Assembly: GCA_031292305.1 (NCBI GenBank)
Contig: JARLHJ010000019.1
Span: 1-6,998, forward strand
Direction of reading: 5' to 3'
Length of the DNA stretch: 6,998 nucleotides
Origin: Candidatus Babeliales bacterium
Lineage (GTDB): Bacteria; Babelota; Babeliae; Babelales; JABDEC01
This document shows, one piece after another, positions 1 to 5,697 of the stretch (position 1 is the first letter of the stretch; every line of letters begins with the position of its first letter). The position numbers were made by a program, and so were the translations under genes. The notes under the pieces were generated by a model. The model did no database searches. It was not told where the DNA came from and saw only the letters and a program-made list of their open reading frames with translations.

Positions 1-495
1 GTCAGAAATAACTAAATCTTTATCAGATAATATAATTTCTTGTTCATCTAACAATTTTAATTTTTCACCATCAAAAGCAAATCGGGAAATTAATGTATTG
101 TTATCAATTTTTTTTGCATCAAAAGCATGTTTGCATCTTGTTGGGGATAATTCAATGCCAACTACTTTTTTAAATGGGTAATCTAAATAAGCTTGAATTG
201 TTACTTTCCCTATCCCAGAGCCAAGGTCATAAAAGACGTCGCTTGTTGTTATGCTTAAATCATCTAATAATGTTTTTAAAGAAGCGTGTAATATTTCCCC
301 GTATACTGGCGCGCAGCCTTTATCTGTAATTTCTTGTCTTTCATCGTCTGTTATTACACCGTCTTTGTCTTTGTATGTTTCTTCTATGAATTGTGTTGAA
401 TTTATTTTAGTATACTTGCTTTGGGTTGGTGTTAATTGTCTTGAGCAACCTGAGATAATTATTATGAGACCCATTAAATTAAAATATCTTTTCAT
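1..495 (-). CDS. DOT1-like SAM-dependent methyltransferase with lipoprotein signal (partial, 3' end outside window)
   Basis: The first 165 residues are visible; the C-terminus lies beyond base 1. Residues 1-17 form a lipoprotein signal: basic start, hydrophobic LIIIIS stretch and lipobox ISGC with Cys17 as the lipidation site. PVYGEIL (63-69) followed by VFYDLGSGIGKVTIQA (87-102) and VVGIE (111-115) matches the DOT1 histone-lysine methyltransferase pattern: YGE upstream of the SAM-binding DLGSGxG loop (D90, G92, G94, G96), then an acidic residue (E115) for the SAM ribose. LVISD at the window edge is where DOT1 proteins carry their next SAM/substrate motif. An EF-hand-like DKDGVITDDE lies at 43-52. 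The start is set by AAAGGAAA a few bases upstream. Known: DOT1 enzymes methylate H3K79, and bacterial relatives are often of unknown substrate. Inferred: an exported or surface-anchored methyltransferase. A generic class I methyltransferase remains possible. Confidence 0.8.
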   Translation of the reverse strand, partial: MKRYFNLMGLIIIISGCSRQLTPTQSKYTKINSTQFIEETYKDKDGVITDDERQEITDKGCAPVYGEILHASLKTLLDDLSITTSDVFYDLGSGIGKVTIQAYLDYPFKKVVGIELSPTRCKHAFDAKKIDNNTLISRFAFDGEKLKLLDEQEIILSDKDLVISD

Positions 496-524
496 GCTTT
501 TCCTTTATTAATTATTAATAGGTC

Positions 525-543
525 GATATTAAATAATTAATTA
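525..543 (+). repeat. 19-bp direct repeat, left copy
   Basis: GATATTAAATAATTAATTA occurs here and again, in the same orientation, at 1593-1611. The two copies bracket the exported EEP-family gene. This copy overlaps the putative -10 of the divergent methyltransferase gene. It contains one G only, so low complexity may explain it. Confidence 0.6.
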
Positions 544-554
544 AAAAATTACAA
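526..554 (-). promoter_or_regulatory. Putative sigma70-like promoter of the DOT1-like gene
   Basis: On the minus strand TTGTAA (554-549) is followed after 17 bases by TAATAT (531-526). This leaves a leader of roughly 25 bases before the start at 495. The region is almost pure A/T, so chance matches are likely. Confidence 0.35.
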
Positions 555-599
555 ATATTAATGCCTTTAAATCTTAATAATTACAACCTGAAACTATTA

Positions 600-629
600 T
601 TGACTTTTGGAATCTATATATGCTATGCT
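600..629 (+). promoter_or_regulatory. Putative sigma70-like promoter of the EEP-family gene
   Basis: TTGACT (600-605) lies 18 bases before TATGCT (624-629), close to the consensus boxes. Transcription would begin near 636, about 40 bases before the chosen start at 678. Confidence 0.5.
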
Positions 630-677
630 TAAAACAATGGAATTATTTCACAGAGAATTATGGTTTACGGGGGTGTT

Positions 678-1604
678 ATGTTAAATAAAAGAATGTTAAT
701 TATTTTGATAATGTTATTTGTGGGGCAGTTTGATGCTGCTACAAATATAAATTTTAAAACACAATTTGTGGCGAATGCACAAAAAGCTGGTTTTTTTACT
801 GATAAGACATTTGAAGGGTTAATAAAAGGTTTAAAGCCACTTAATAATAAAATTCCCAAAACTAATAAAAAATCTTTACGCGTTGTGACTTATAATGTGC
901 ATGGATTTAAAAATGCACTTAATAAAAAAACTGGAAAAAGCATTTATTATGTTTTAAAGAACATTAATGCAGATGTCTTAGTATTGCAGGAGGTTTATGA
1001 TAAAGACAAAATAATTTGGTATTTAAATAAACTAGGTTATAAGTATAGAGTTTTTGCGCCAATAGATAGCTCAAAGCATTTTGGAAATATGATATTGTCT
1101 AAATATCCATTTAAGAAAAAACAGATAAATTATTTTAAAAACAATAGCTTAATTAAAAGTAAGAAATTAAGATCCTATATAGAAGTGGAATTAGATTTAT
1201 CTAAATTTGGAAAAAAGAATTTAGTAATTTATGGTACGCATTTAGCGATTTATTCACAGGTTCCAAAGCGTAGCCCAAAAAATTCACCACATGATGAAAA
1301 TATTAGAATTGGTGAAATTAAAGAGTTGTTATGGCGTATTAAAAACCAAGATAAAAACAAGAATGTAATTATTGCCGGAGATTTTAATTCTGCAAAAACT
1401 GGCACTGCATTAACTACATTAATTAAAGCAGGGTTTAAAGACAATTTTAGCAATGCTAAAGTGAACGTGCCTGTATTTACAAATTTACATGGTGGCGCAA
1501 TTGATTATATTTTCTCTAAGTTTAAAGACTTAAAGAACGTTGGGTCATATATTTACTTTACTGCTGCTAGTGACCATTTACCTGTAATTAGTGATATTAA
1601 ATAA
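678..1604 (+). CDS. Exported endonuclease/exonuclease/phosphatase (EEP) family protein
   Basis: A 308-residue protein with a Sec signal peptide (MLNKRMLIILIMLFVG, likely cleaved near Ala20) and a complete EEP (DNase I-like) fold. The metal and catalytic motifs appear in order: TYNVHG (N73), LVLQEV (E105), FGNMILSKYP (135-144), GTHLAIY (H188), IIAGDFN (D235, N237), AIDYIF (D276) and SDHLPV (D299, H300). All expected active-site residues are present, so the enzyme should be active. The family cleaves phosphodiesters or phosphomonoesters in DNA, RNA, sphingomyelin or inositol lipids; the motifs alone do not settle the substrate. An in-frame ATG at 660 exists, but 678 gives a proper signal peptide and follows a G-rich stretch (GGGGGTG). 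The stop directly abuts the stop of the convergent WD40 gene. Inferred role: an extracellular or periplasmic hydrolase for nutrient scavenging or host interaction. Confidence 0.88.
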   Translation: MLNKRMLIILIMLFVGQFDAATNINFKTQFVANAQKAGFFTDKTFEGLIKGLKPLNNKIPKTNKKSLRVVTYNVHGFKNALNKKTGKSIYYVLKNINADVLVLQEVYDKDKIIWYLNKLGYKYRVFAPIDSSKHFGNMILSKYPFKKKQINYFKNNSLIKSKKLRSYIEVELDLSKFGKKNLVIYGTHLAIYSQVPKRSPKNSPHDENIRIGEIKELLWRIKNQDKNKNVIIAGDFNSAKTGTALTTLIKAGFKDNFSNAKVNVPVFTNLHGGAIDYIFSKFKDLKNVGSYIYFTAASDHLPVISDIK

Positions 1605-1611
1605 TTAATTA
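1593..1611 (+). repeat. 19-bp direct repeat, right copy
   Basis: Second copy of the element at 525-543. It covers the last codons and stop of the EEP-family gene and the stop of the convergent WD40 gene. It overlaps a perfect 16-bp AT palindrome at 1599-1614. Confidence 0.6.
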
Positions 1612-2555
1612 TTTGATTGGTAAACTTCTATTGTATTAGCATTCGTTTTATATGCGAATCTAGAACCTTCGGGTGACCAAGATCCTGTTATAGGCATACG
1701 CTCATTTTCTAAGATATGTAAACTTGATGGGTATGTTGTTAGATCACATATTAATAGATCAGTATTATAGATAATAACTGCTAGTTTAGAGTTATCAGGT
1801 GACCAGTATGTTGACATGATAATATTGTCATCAAACTTAAATTTTTCTAAAGATTTTACATTTTCAACATCGCAAATATATAGTTCTGAATTATGTGATA
1901 ATGCAATTTTTTTCCCATCATATGAGCAAGATATTGATGTTGGTCTAGCAAATGGCCAGTGAATTGATTTTGTTTCAAATTCTTCATTAAGATCCCATAC
2001 TTTAATATATCCATTATAAGAACAAGAAATTAACGTTGATTCATCCCATCTTATTTGATAGATATAGCCTTGATGATCTTTAGATTCTAGAGTTGTTATT
2101 TCTTGTACAGAATATTTATTTATGTATTTTTGAGGGGAATAACGATAATAAAAAGAAGTAGCAACAGGTTGTGACGATTCTAATTTTAATTCATATATCT
2201 TTATAATGTTACCCAATGCAATCGCAAATTTGTTTTTTTCATTGGACCAACTAAAACATGTTATTTCTGACTCAAAATCAAGTTGAGGTATGGAGTAATC
2301 GTCTGAATTTTCAAAGACTATACTTTTTCTATTGTTTCTAATACATGCAGAATATGTTCCATTGCTATATGTATTGCTGTCCAATTTTATTGTTTTTCCA
2401 TCGGTTTTCCAGGAGATGCTATTGGTTTTGTGGTTTTTATTTTCTAAGTTTTGGGATAATGTTTTTGTATAACCTTTTTGAACAACAACATATTCAGAAC
2501 TAAAGCATTTTAACGAAATAGATACGAAGATTAAAATTATTAATTTTTTATTCAT
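1605..2555 (-). CDS. Exported WD40-repeat protein
   Basis: A 316-residue protein. Residues 1-20 form a Sec signal (MNKKLIILIFVSISLKCFSS). The rest shows about six degenerate WD40 blades: near 44-75, 97-124 (FSWSNEKNKFAIALG ending IKIYEL), 160-189 (the clearest, ending GYIKVWDL), 202-230 (ISCSYDGKKIALS ending LYICDV), 245-271 (YWSPDNSKLAVI ending LLICDL) and 287-312 (SWSPEGSRFAY ending IEVYQ). Six to seven blades of this kind make a beta-propeller protein-interaction platform with no catalytic residues of its own. An AAGG site lies about 7 bases before the start. Its stop touches that of the convergent EEP-family gene, so the two transcripts probably overlap at their 3' ends. Inferred role: a binding scaffold outside the cytoplasm, possibly toward host proteins. 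A TolB-like periplasmic propeller is the main alternative, since both folds look alike at this divergence. Confidence 0.8.
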   Translation of the reverse strand: MNKKLIILIFVSISLKCFSSEYVVVQKGYTKTLSQNLENKNHKTNSISWKTDGKTIKLDSNTYSNGTYSACIRNNRKSIVFENSDDYSIPQLDFESEITCFSWSNEKNKFAIALGNIIKIYELKLESSQPVATSFYYRYSPQKYINKYSVQEITTLESKDHQGYIYQIRWDESTLISCSYNGYIKVWDLNEEFETKSIHWPFARPTSISCSYDGKKIALSHNSELYICDVENVKSLEKFKFDDNIIMSTYWSPDNSKLAVIIYNTDLLICDLTTYPSSLHILENERMPITGSWSPEGSRFAYKTNANTIEVYQSNN

Positions 2556-2654
2556 GATTAAACCTTAATTTTTATAAAATATAGAGTATCATAAGTTAGT
2601 TTTTTACAAAAATCTAATAATTTATGTTTTTATAATTATATAATTTAATTACTA

Positions 2655-2684
2655 TTGATATCTATTTAATGTTTTTTATACAAT
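2655..2684 (+). promoter_or_regulatory. Putative sigma70-like promoter of ku
   Basis: TTGATA (2655-2660) is followed after 18 bases by TACAAT (2679-2684). Transcription would begin near 2691, placing the AAGGAG site of ku in a short leader of about 20 bases. The boxes are close to consensus. Confidence 0.5.
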
Positions 2685-2710
2685 AATAAAAAACAAATTA
2701 AGGAGTATTG

Positions 2711-3565
2711 ATGAGATCGTTATCCGTATGGAAAGGTTCTTTATCTTTTGGGCTTGTAAATATAAATATAGAATTATACACTGCAATTAAATCACATTCT
2801 TTTGGTTTTAAATTGTTGCATTCAAAATGCCATGGGGCAATTACTTATGAGCGTTGGTGTGATAAATGCAATGAAGAGGTCGATTGGAACAATATCGTTA
2901 AAGGTTTAAAATTAGAAGATGGAACTTATTTTATTGTGACAAAAGAAAATTTAGACAAATTAAAGCCGCAAAAAACTGATTATATAAATATTATTGAATT
3001 TATTGATTCAAAAGCGTTAGAGCCTATTTACTTTGATCAACATTATTACATTGCGCCAGCTAAGGTAACAGATAAGGCATTCTTTTTATTTGCAAAAATT
3101 TTAGAAAAATTAGATAAAATAGCTATTGGTCAATTTGTAATGCGTGATAAAGAATATGTCTGTGCAATTCAATCATTTAGAAATAGTTTGCTGTTAACTA
3201 CTTTACATTACGAATATGAAGTTAAACAGGTGTTAAAAATTGAAGAATTACAAGTATTTAAAACCTTGCCTGAAGAATTAAAATTGGCAGGGCAATTGGT
3301 GCAAAAGTTGTCTGTAAAAAAATTTGATATGAGTAAGTTTAAAGATTCTTTTGAACAAGAATTAGTTAAAAAGATTAAGCAGTTTGCAAAGGGTGTGCAT
3401 ATAGCTACAACTTCAAAAGTTGCTACACCAAAAGTTGTAGAGCATTCATTGGTTGGGGCCTTGCAGGCAAGCTTAAAAAATAAAAAGCCAGTTGCGAAAG
3501 CAAAAAAAGTTGTTAAAAAACCAGTTGTTCGTGCAAAAAAAGTTTCAAGGGCTAAGGCTAAATGA
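2711..3565 (+). CDS. ku: Ku, bacterial non-homologous end-joining protein
   Basis: A 284-residue cytoplasmic Ku homologue. The whole bacterial Ku core is present: SVWKGSLSFGLVNINIELYT (5-24), WNNIVKGLKLEDGTYFIVT (59-77), EPIYFDQHYYIAP (104-116), IAIGQFVMRDKEYVCAI (137-153) and LLLTTLHYEYEV (160-171). Cys40, Cys50 and Cys53 (in ERWCDKCNEEV) with nearby His37/His41 match the zinc-binding form seen in some bacterial and archaeal Ku. Residues 251-284 are a Lys/Ala-rich tail (AKAKKVVKK, VRAKKVSRAKAK) of the kind that extends DNA binding in bacterial Ku. Ku homodimers ring broken DNA ends and recruit a ligase, usually LigD; none is in this window. AAGGAG (2700-2705) fits ATG at 2711 better than the TTG just before it. 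The stop overlaps the next start by ATGA, indicating translational coupling. Confidence 0.95.
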   Translation: MRSLSVWKGSLSFGLVNINIELYTAIKSHSFGFKLLHSKCHGAITYERWCDKCNEEVDWNNIVKGLKLEDGTYFIVTKENLDKLKPQKTDYINIIEFIDSKALEPIYFDQHYYIAPAKVTDKAFFLFAKILEKLDKIAIGQFVMRDKEYVCAIQSFRNSLLLTTLHYEYEVKQVLKIEELQVFKTLPEELKLAGQLVQKLSVKKFDMSKFKDSFEQELVKKIKQFAKGVHIATTSKVATPKVVEHSLVGALQASLKNKKPVAKAKKVVKKPVVRAKKVSRAKAK

Positions 3566-4071
3566 AAATACATAAAAATTTTGCCATATTATTATTATTA
3601 TTATTCAATATGTATTTCTGTTTAAATAATTCAATTACATTAAGGCACTTAATGAAGAGTTGCGAAAAGCCTTGTGTGGTTGACGCTGAACTAAATTTAT
3701 CTAGGTTGGGTTTGACTAGCATAGAAGGGATTGAGCTTTATCCTGGCATTCATAATGTGAAAAAATTAAATCTTAGTCATAACAATTTAACTTGTTTGAA
3801 ACCATTGGTATGTTGTTTGTTTAAAGATGTTGCAAATTGTGAGTTCAATAAATTATTAAGCCCTAGAAGGCGTAAAAGTTTAATGATTGCTGAGCCTGCA
3901 CTAAAAATATTGGACCTAGCAAATAACAATTTAATAGATATATCACCTTTGCGGGAATTAGTTATGCTGGAAGAGCTATATTTAGAAAACAATCAAATTG
4001 ATTTGGTATCACTGAATTTAGTTTGTGGTGCATTAGAAAATCTGAATACTGTTGTTACAGACATTAATTAA
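3562..4071 (+). CDS. Small exported leucine-rich-repeat protein
   Basis: A 169-residue protein starting inside the ku stop (ATGA overlap), so it is probably translated by ribosomes leaving ku. A signal peptide covers about 1-22, with five Leu in a row (10-14). LRRs follow: LNLSRLGLTSIEGI (44-57), VKKLNLSHNNLTCLKPL (66-82), LKILDLANNNLIDISPL (114-130) and LEELYLENNQIDLVSL (136-151). A segment at about 83-113, with basic SPRRRKS, interrupts the ladder. LRR-to-LRR it is paralogous to the next gene: VVDxxLxLSxLxL, GIxxYPxI, KLxLSxNxL, DLAxN/DLASN and the final LxEL repeat align, but this copy lacks the linker and the RING finger. LRRs bind proteins; no catalytic motif is seen. It could be a duplicated receptor-only relative or a shortened copy of an LRR-RING gene. 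Confidence 0.8.
   Translation: MKIHKNFAILLLLLFNMYFCLNNSITLRHLMKSCEKPCVVDAELNLSRLGLTSIEGIELYPGIHNVKKLNLSHNNLTCLKPLVCCLFKDVANCEFNKLLSPRRRKSLMIAEPALKILDLANNNLIDISPLRELVMLEELYLENNQIDLVSLNLVCGALENLNTVVTDIN
3588..3605 (+). repeat. (ATT)6 trinucleotide microsatellite in a signal peptide
   Basis: Six perfect ATT units encode, in frame, the run of TTA Leu codons 10-14 in the hydrophobic core of the LRR protein's signal peptide. Gain or loss of a unit would change core length by one Leu without a frameshift. Confidence 0.85.
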
Positions 4072-4147
4072 TAAATTTCTAGACTAATATTTTTAAACTA
4101 CTATCCTTACCGATTAGATATAACTATAAATCTACATTGGGGTCATT

Positions 4148-5026
4148 ATGAAAAAATCATTAATGTGTGTAAGCTTGTTTTTTATCTTATCTGTGCCTAG
4201 CATAATTTATACAAAGTCTGTAAGTCAGTTGCTACATTCTGGAACCGCTCCTGAAGTTGTAGATAATATTTTAGATTTATCTAATTTAAATTTATCAGAT
4301 TTGCGTGGTATTGATGCGTATCCTGATATTGAATCAGTGCAAAAATTAATTTTGAGTGATAATAAATTAAAATCTATAAACCCCTTATCTACGCTTTCTA
4401 AATATAATATTAAAGTAATTGATTTAGCTTCTAATGCAATACAAGATTTAACTCCGTTAATTGGATTAAAAGCATTGCAAGAATTAAATGTTGAAGATAA
4501 TAATTTAAGTGAACAAGTATTGTTATACATACTCAAATATTTGAAAAAATTACAAAGATTAATAGTTAATGGTAATCCTATTGAAAATCATTCTTATGAA
4601 TACTACAGAAGAAAATATAAACATGTTAATTACTTAGACGTTTATAATTATCCAGTTGAAGAAGAAGTATTACGTGAGCTAATAGTAGAAGAACGTGCTC
4701 AAGCACTTGCACAAGATGAAGCTGAAGATGAAATGCCATTAAGTATAATTAGAAGAAGGTCCTTAAATTTAAATCCAGGCCATGAAGAATTGCATGGAGT
4801 AATACTTAATAAATTAAGCAATCCGACACAAGATCAGTTTTGTCGAATTTGTTTAGATGAGGGCGAAGAAGATGAAAATGGTGTTAAAAATGAGAACGCT
4901 TTTAAAGATTTATATTTAACCCCATGCCAACACATATTTCATAAGGCTTGTTTAAGACAATGGTTTCTGGCTCGTGATAAAAAAAAGGCAAATTGCCCAA
5001 CCTGCAGATTGAAATTCCGAGCATAG
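4148..5026 (+). CDS. Exported LRR protein with C-terminal RING-H2 finger, putative E3 ubiquitin ligase
   Basis: A 292-residue protein: Sec signal (1-23), LRRs at about 40-143 (ILDLSNLNLSDLRGI, VQKLILSDNKLKSINPL, IKVIDLASNAIQDLTPL, LQELNVEDNNL, LQRLIVNGNPI), a charged helical linker at 168-225 with an EEERAQALAQDEAEDE-like acidic part, then a RING-H2 finger. All eight zinc ligands are present in C3H2C3 order: C232, C235, C260, H262, H265, C268, C283, C286. E2-contact features of active RINGs are also there: Ile234 after the first Cys, Trp272 four residues after C268, Pro284 and Arg287 right after the last Cys, the usual linchpin position. RING E3s bring a ubiquitin-charged E2 to a substrate; the LRR would be the substrate receptor. 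Bacteria of this type lack ubiquitin, so a host target is inferred. Start: ATG after GGGGT. It is the RING-bearing paralogue of the preceding LRR gene, 76 bp away. Confidence 0.88.
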   Translation: MKKSLMCVSLFFILSVPSIIYTKSVSQLLHSGTAPEVVDNILDLSNLNLSDLRGIDAYPDIESVQKLILSDNKLKSINPLSTLSKYNIKVIDLASNAIQDLTPLIGLKALQELNVEDNNLSEQVLLYILKYLKKLQRLIVNGNPIENHSYEYYRRKYKHVNYLDVYNYPVEEEVLRELIVEERAQALAQDEAEDEMPLSIIRRRSLNLNPGHEELHGVILNKLSNPTQDQFCRICLDEGEEDENGVKNENAFKDLYLTPCQHIFHKACLRQWFLARDKKKANCPTCRLKFRA

Positions 5027-5036
5027 TTAAAAAACA

Positions 5037-5065
5037 GCTGACCACTTAGAAATAAGTGGTCAACT
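5037..5065 (-). terminator. Hairpin terminator between convergent genes, intrinsic for the minus strand
   Basis: TGACCACTTA (5039-5048) and TAAGTGGTCA (5053-5062) form a perfect 10-bp stem around a GAAA tetraloop, extended by two pairs (AG with CT) past one mismatch. On the minus strand it is followed by six T (5034-5029), a classical Rho-independent terminator for the small-protein genes. On the plus strand no T tract follows, but the GNRA-capped stem would still protect or pause the LRR-RING transcript. Confidence 0.85.
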
Positions 5066-5082
5066 AAATTATCTAAAAGCAA

Positions 5083-5352
5083 TTACTTAGAGTGATTGCC
5101 TTTGTTATTTCTTGTATCTTCAGTTTCAGTATCTTCGCCTGAAGAAGCATTTCTGCTACGGTCTGCAGGACGAGAAGAGTTTGAACCTGATTTATTATTT
5201 TCAGATGGACGGCCTGAAGAAACATTTTCAGTTCTGTCTGAACCTTGTCCAGAATGACGACCTGAATTATTTTCAGCTTCACGACCTTTATTATGACCTT
5301 CTTGACCTTGTTTTGAACCGTGTTCAAAACCTTGTTTTTTATTCTCTGACAT
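5083..5352 (-). CDS. Small hydrophilic, low-complexity protein with internal tandem duplication
   Basis: An 89-residue protein rich in Ser, Gly, Asn, Arg, Glu and Lys, with no Cys, Trp, membrane segment or signal, so it is expected to be disordered and cytoplasmic. Residues 26-49 and 50-74 are two diverged copies of one unit of about 24-25 residues: AENNSGR then DRTENVSSGRP, against SENNKSG then DRSRNASSGED. The N-terminal part has spaced Gly (KQGFEHGSKQGQEGHNKG). The start is fixed by AAGGAG 6 bases upstream, and the gene ends just before the terminator at 5037-5065. It has its own promoter (5402-5431). I do not recognise a family. The composition resembles hydrophilin/LEA-like stress proteins, which is only an analogy. 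Other frames here are open because of the repeats but lack ribosome binding sites. Confidence 0.75.
   Translation of the reverse strand: MSENKKQGFEHGSKQGQEGHNKGREAENNSGRHSGQGSDRTENVSSGRPSENNKSGSNSSRPADRSRNASSGEDTETEDTRNNKGNHSK
5131..5277 (-). repeat. Two-copy diverged tandem repeat inside the small hydrophilic gene
   Basis: Minus-strand bases 5277-5206 and 5205-5131 encode the two related units. The shared core is DR(S/T)xN(A/V)SSG, with ENN near the start of each unit. Copies differ by one residue in length and by many substitutions, so the duplication is old or relaxed. Confidence 0.6.
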
Positions 5353-5401
5353 AGTATCTCCTTTTTCTTTGCGTTAACACATATTACTACTATCAATTCT
5401 A

Positions 5402-5431
5402 ACTGTAACAAACTTTAAAATAAAAAAGCAA
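5402..5431 (-). promoter_or_regulatory. Putative promoter of the tandem-repeat small protein gene
   Basis: TTGCTT (5431-5426), an 18-base spacer and TACAGT (5407-5402) on the minus strand, with an A/T-rich tract upstream (5433-5465) that could act as an UP element. The start site would lie near 5395, giving a leader of about 43 bases. It shares TTTGTTACA, at identical distance from the -35 TTG, with the promoter at 6238-6267. Confidence 0.6.
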
Positions 5432-5480
5432 GAGTTTTTCAAAATTATTTATAATTTTATTTTATATTGCCCATCCAGAG

Positions 5481-5681
5481 CTACTTAGATCTCTTTTTTG
5501 GGACGTGAGCGCCTGATTTTCTAGCTTCTGATAAGGCAATTGCAATAGCTTGTCTTTTGTTGGTCACTTCTGGTCCGTTTTTTGAACCTGAGTGTAATTC
5601 GCCTTCTTTGTATTCATGCATTACTTTTTCTATTTTTTCTTTTGCTTTAGGTGATTCTTTTGTTTTTCTGTGAGTAACCAT
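5481..5681 (-). CDS. DUF6496-like small basic protein
   Basis: A 66-residue Lys-rich protein without signal or membrane segment. The core KVMHEYKEGELHSGSKNG (19-36) followed by VTNKRQAIAIALSEARKSGA (39-58) and a VPKKRSK tail matches the DUF6496 pattern (KVMHEFKxGxLxSGSxxGxxVxxRKQAIAIALSEARKxG), known to me as a small conserved bacterial domain of unknown function. Length is normal for the family, so the gene looks intact. A ribosome binding site (AAAGGG) lies about 6 bases before the start. It begins 16 bp after the stop of the next upstream gene, so 5996-6196, 5698-5970 and this gene probably form one operon. The basic tail could bind nucleic acid, but this is not shown. Confidence 0.85.
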   Translation of the reverse strand: MVTHRKTKESPKAKEKIEKVMHEYKEGELHSGSKNGPEVTNKRQAIAIALSEARKSGAHVPKKRSK

Positions 5682-5697
5682 GTAATCCCTTTCTTAA

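Noticed and set aside
251-511. Plus-strand open frame opposite the DOT1-like gene.
   Set aside because: It is antisense to a clearly conserved methyltransferase domain and has no recognisable product.
1599-1614. Perfect 16-bp palindrome AAATAATTAATTATTT at the junction of the convergent EEP and WD40 genes.
   Set aside because: It has no G or C, so the stem would be too weak for a convincing terminator, and such palindromes are expected in AT-rich DNA.
3502-3541. Two in-frame A7 runs (3502-3508, 3535-3541) near the end of ku that could allow -1 frameshifting into the frame of the LRR gene.
   Set aside because: The -1 frame meets TAA at 3559-3561, just before the LRR start, so no Ku-LRR fusion can form. 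The runs are explained by Lys codons in the basic tail.
5112-5354. Open frames on the plus strand and in a second minus frame (to 5411) across the small tandem-repeat gene.
   Set aside because: They lack ribosome sites and arise from the repeat composition; the frame at 5083-5352 has a strong AAGGAG and ends at the terminator.
5441-5458. AT-only hairpin AAAATTA/TAATTTT after the DUF6496-like gene as a terminator.
   Set aside because: No G-C pairs and no clean T tract; more likely an A/T-rich upstream element of the promoter at 5402-5431.
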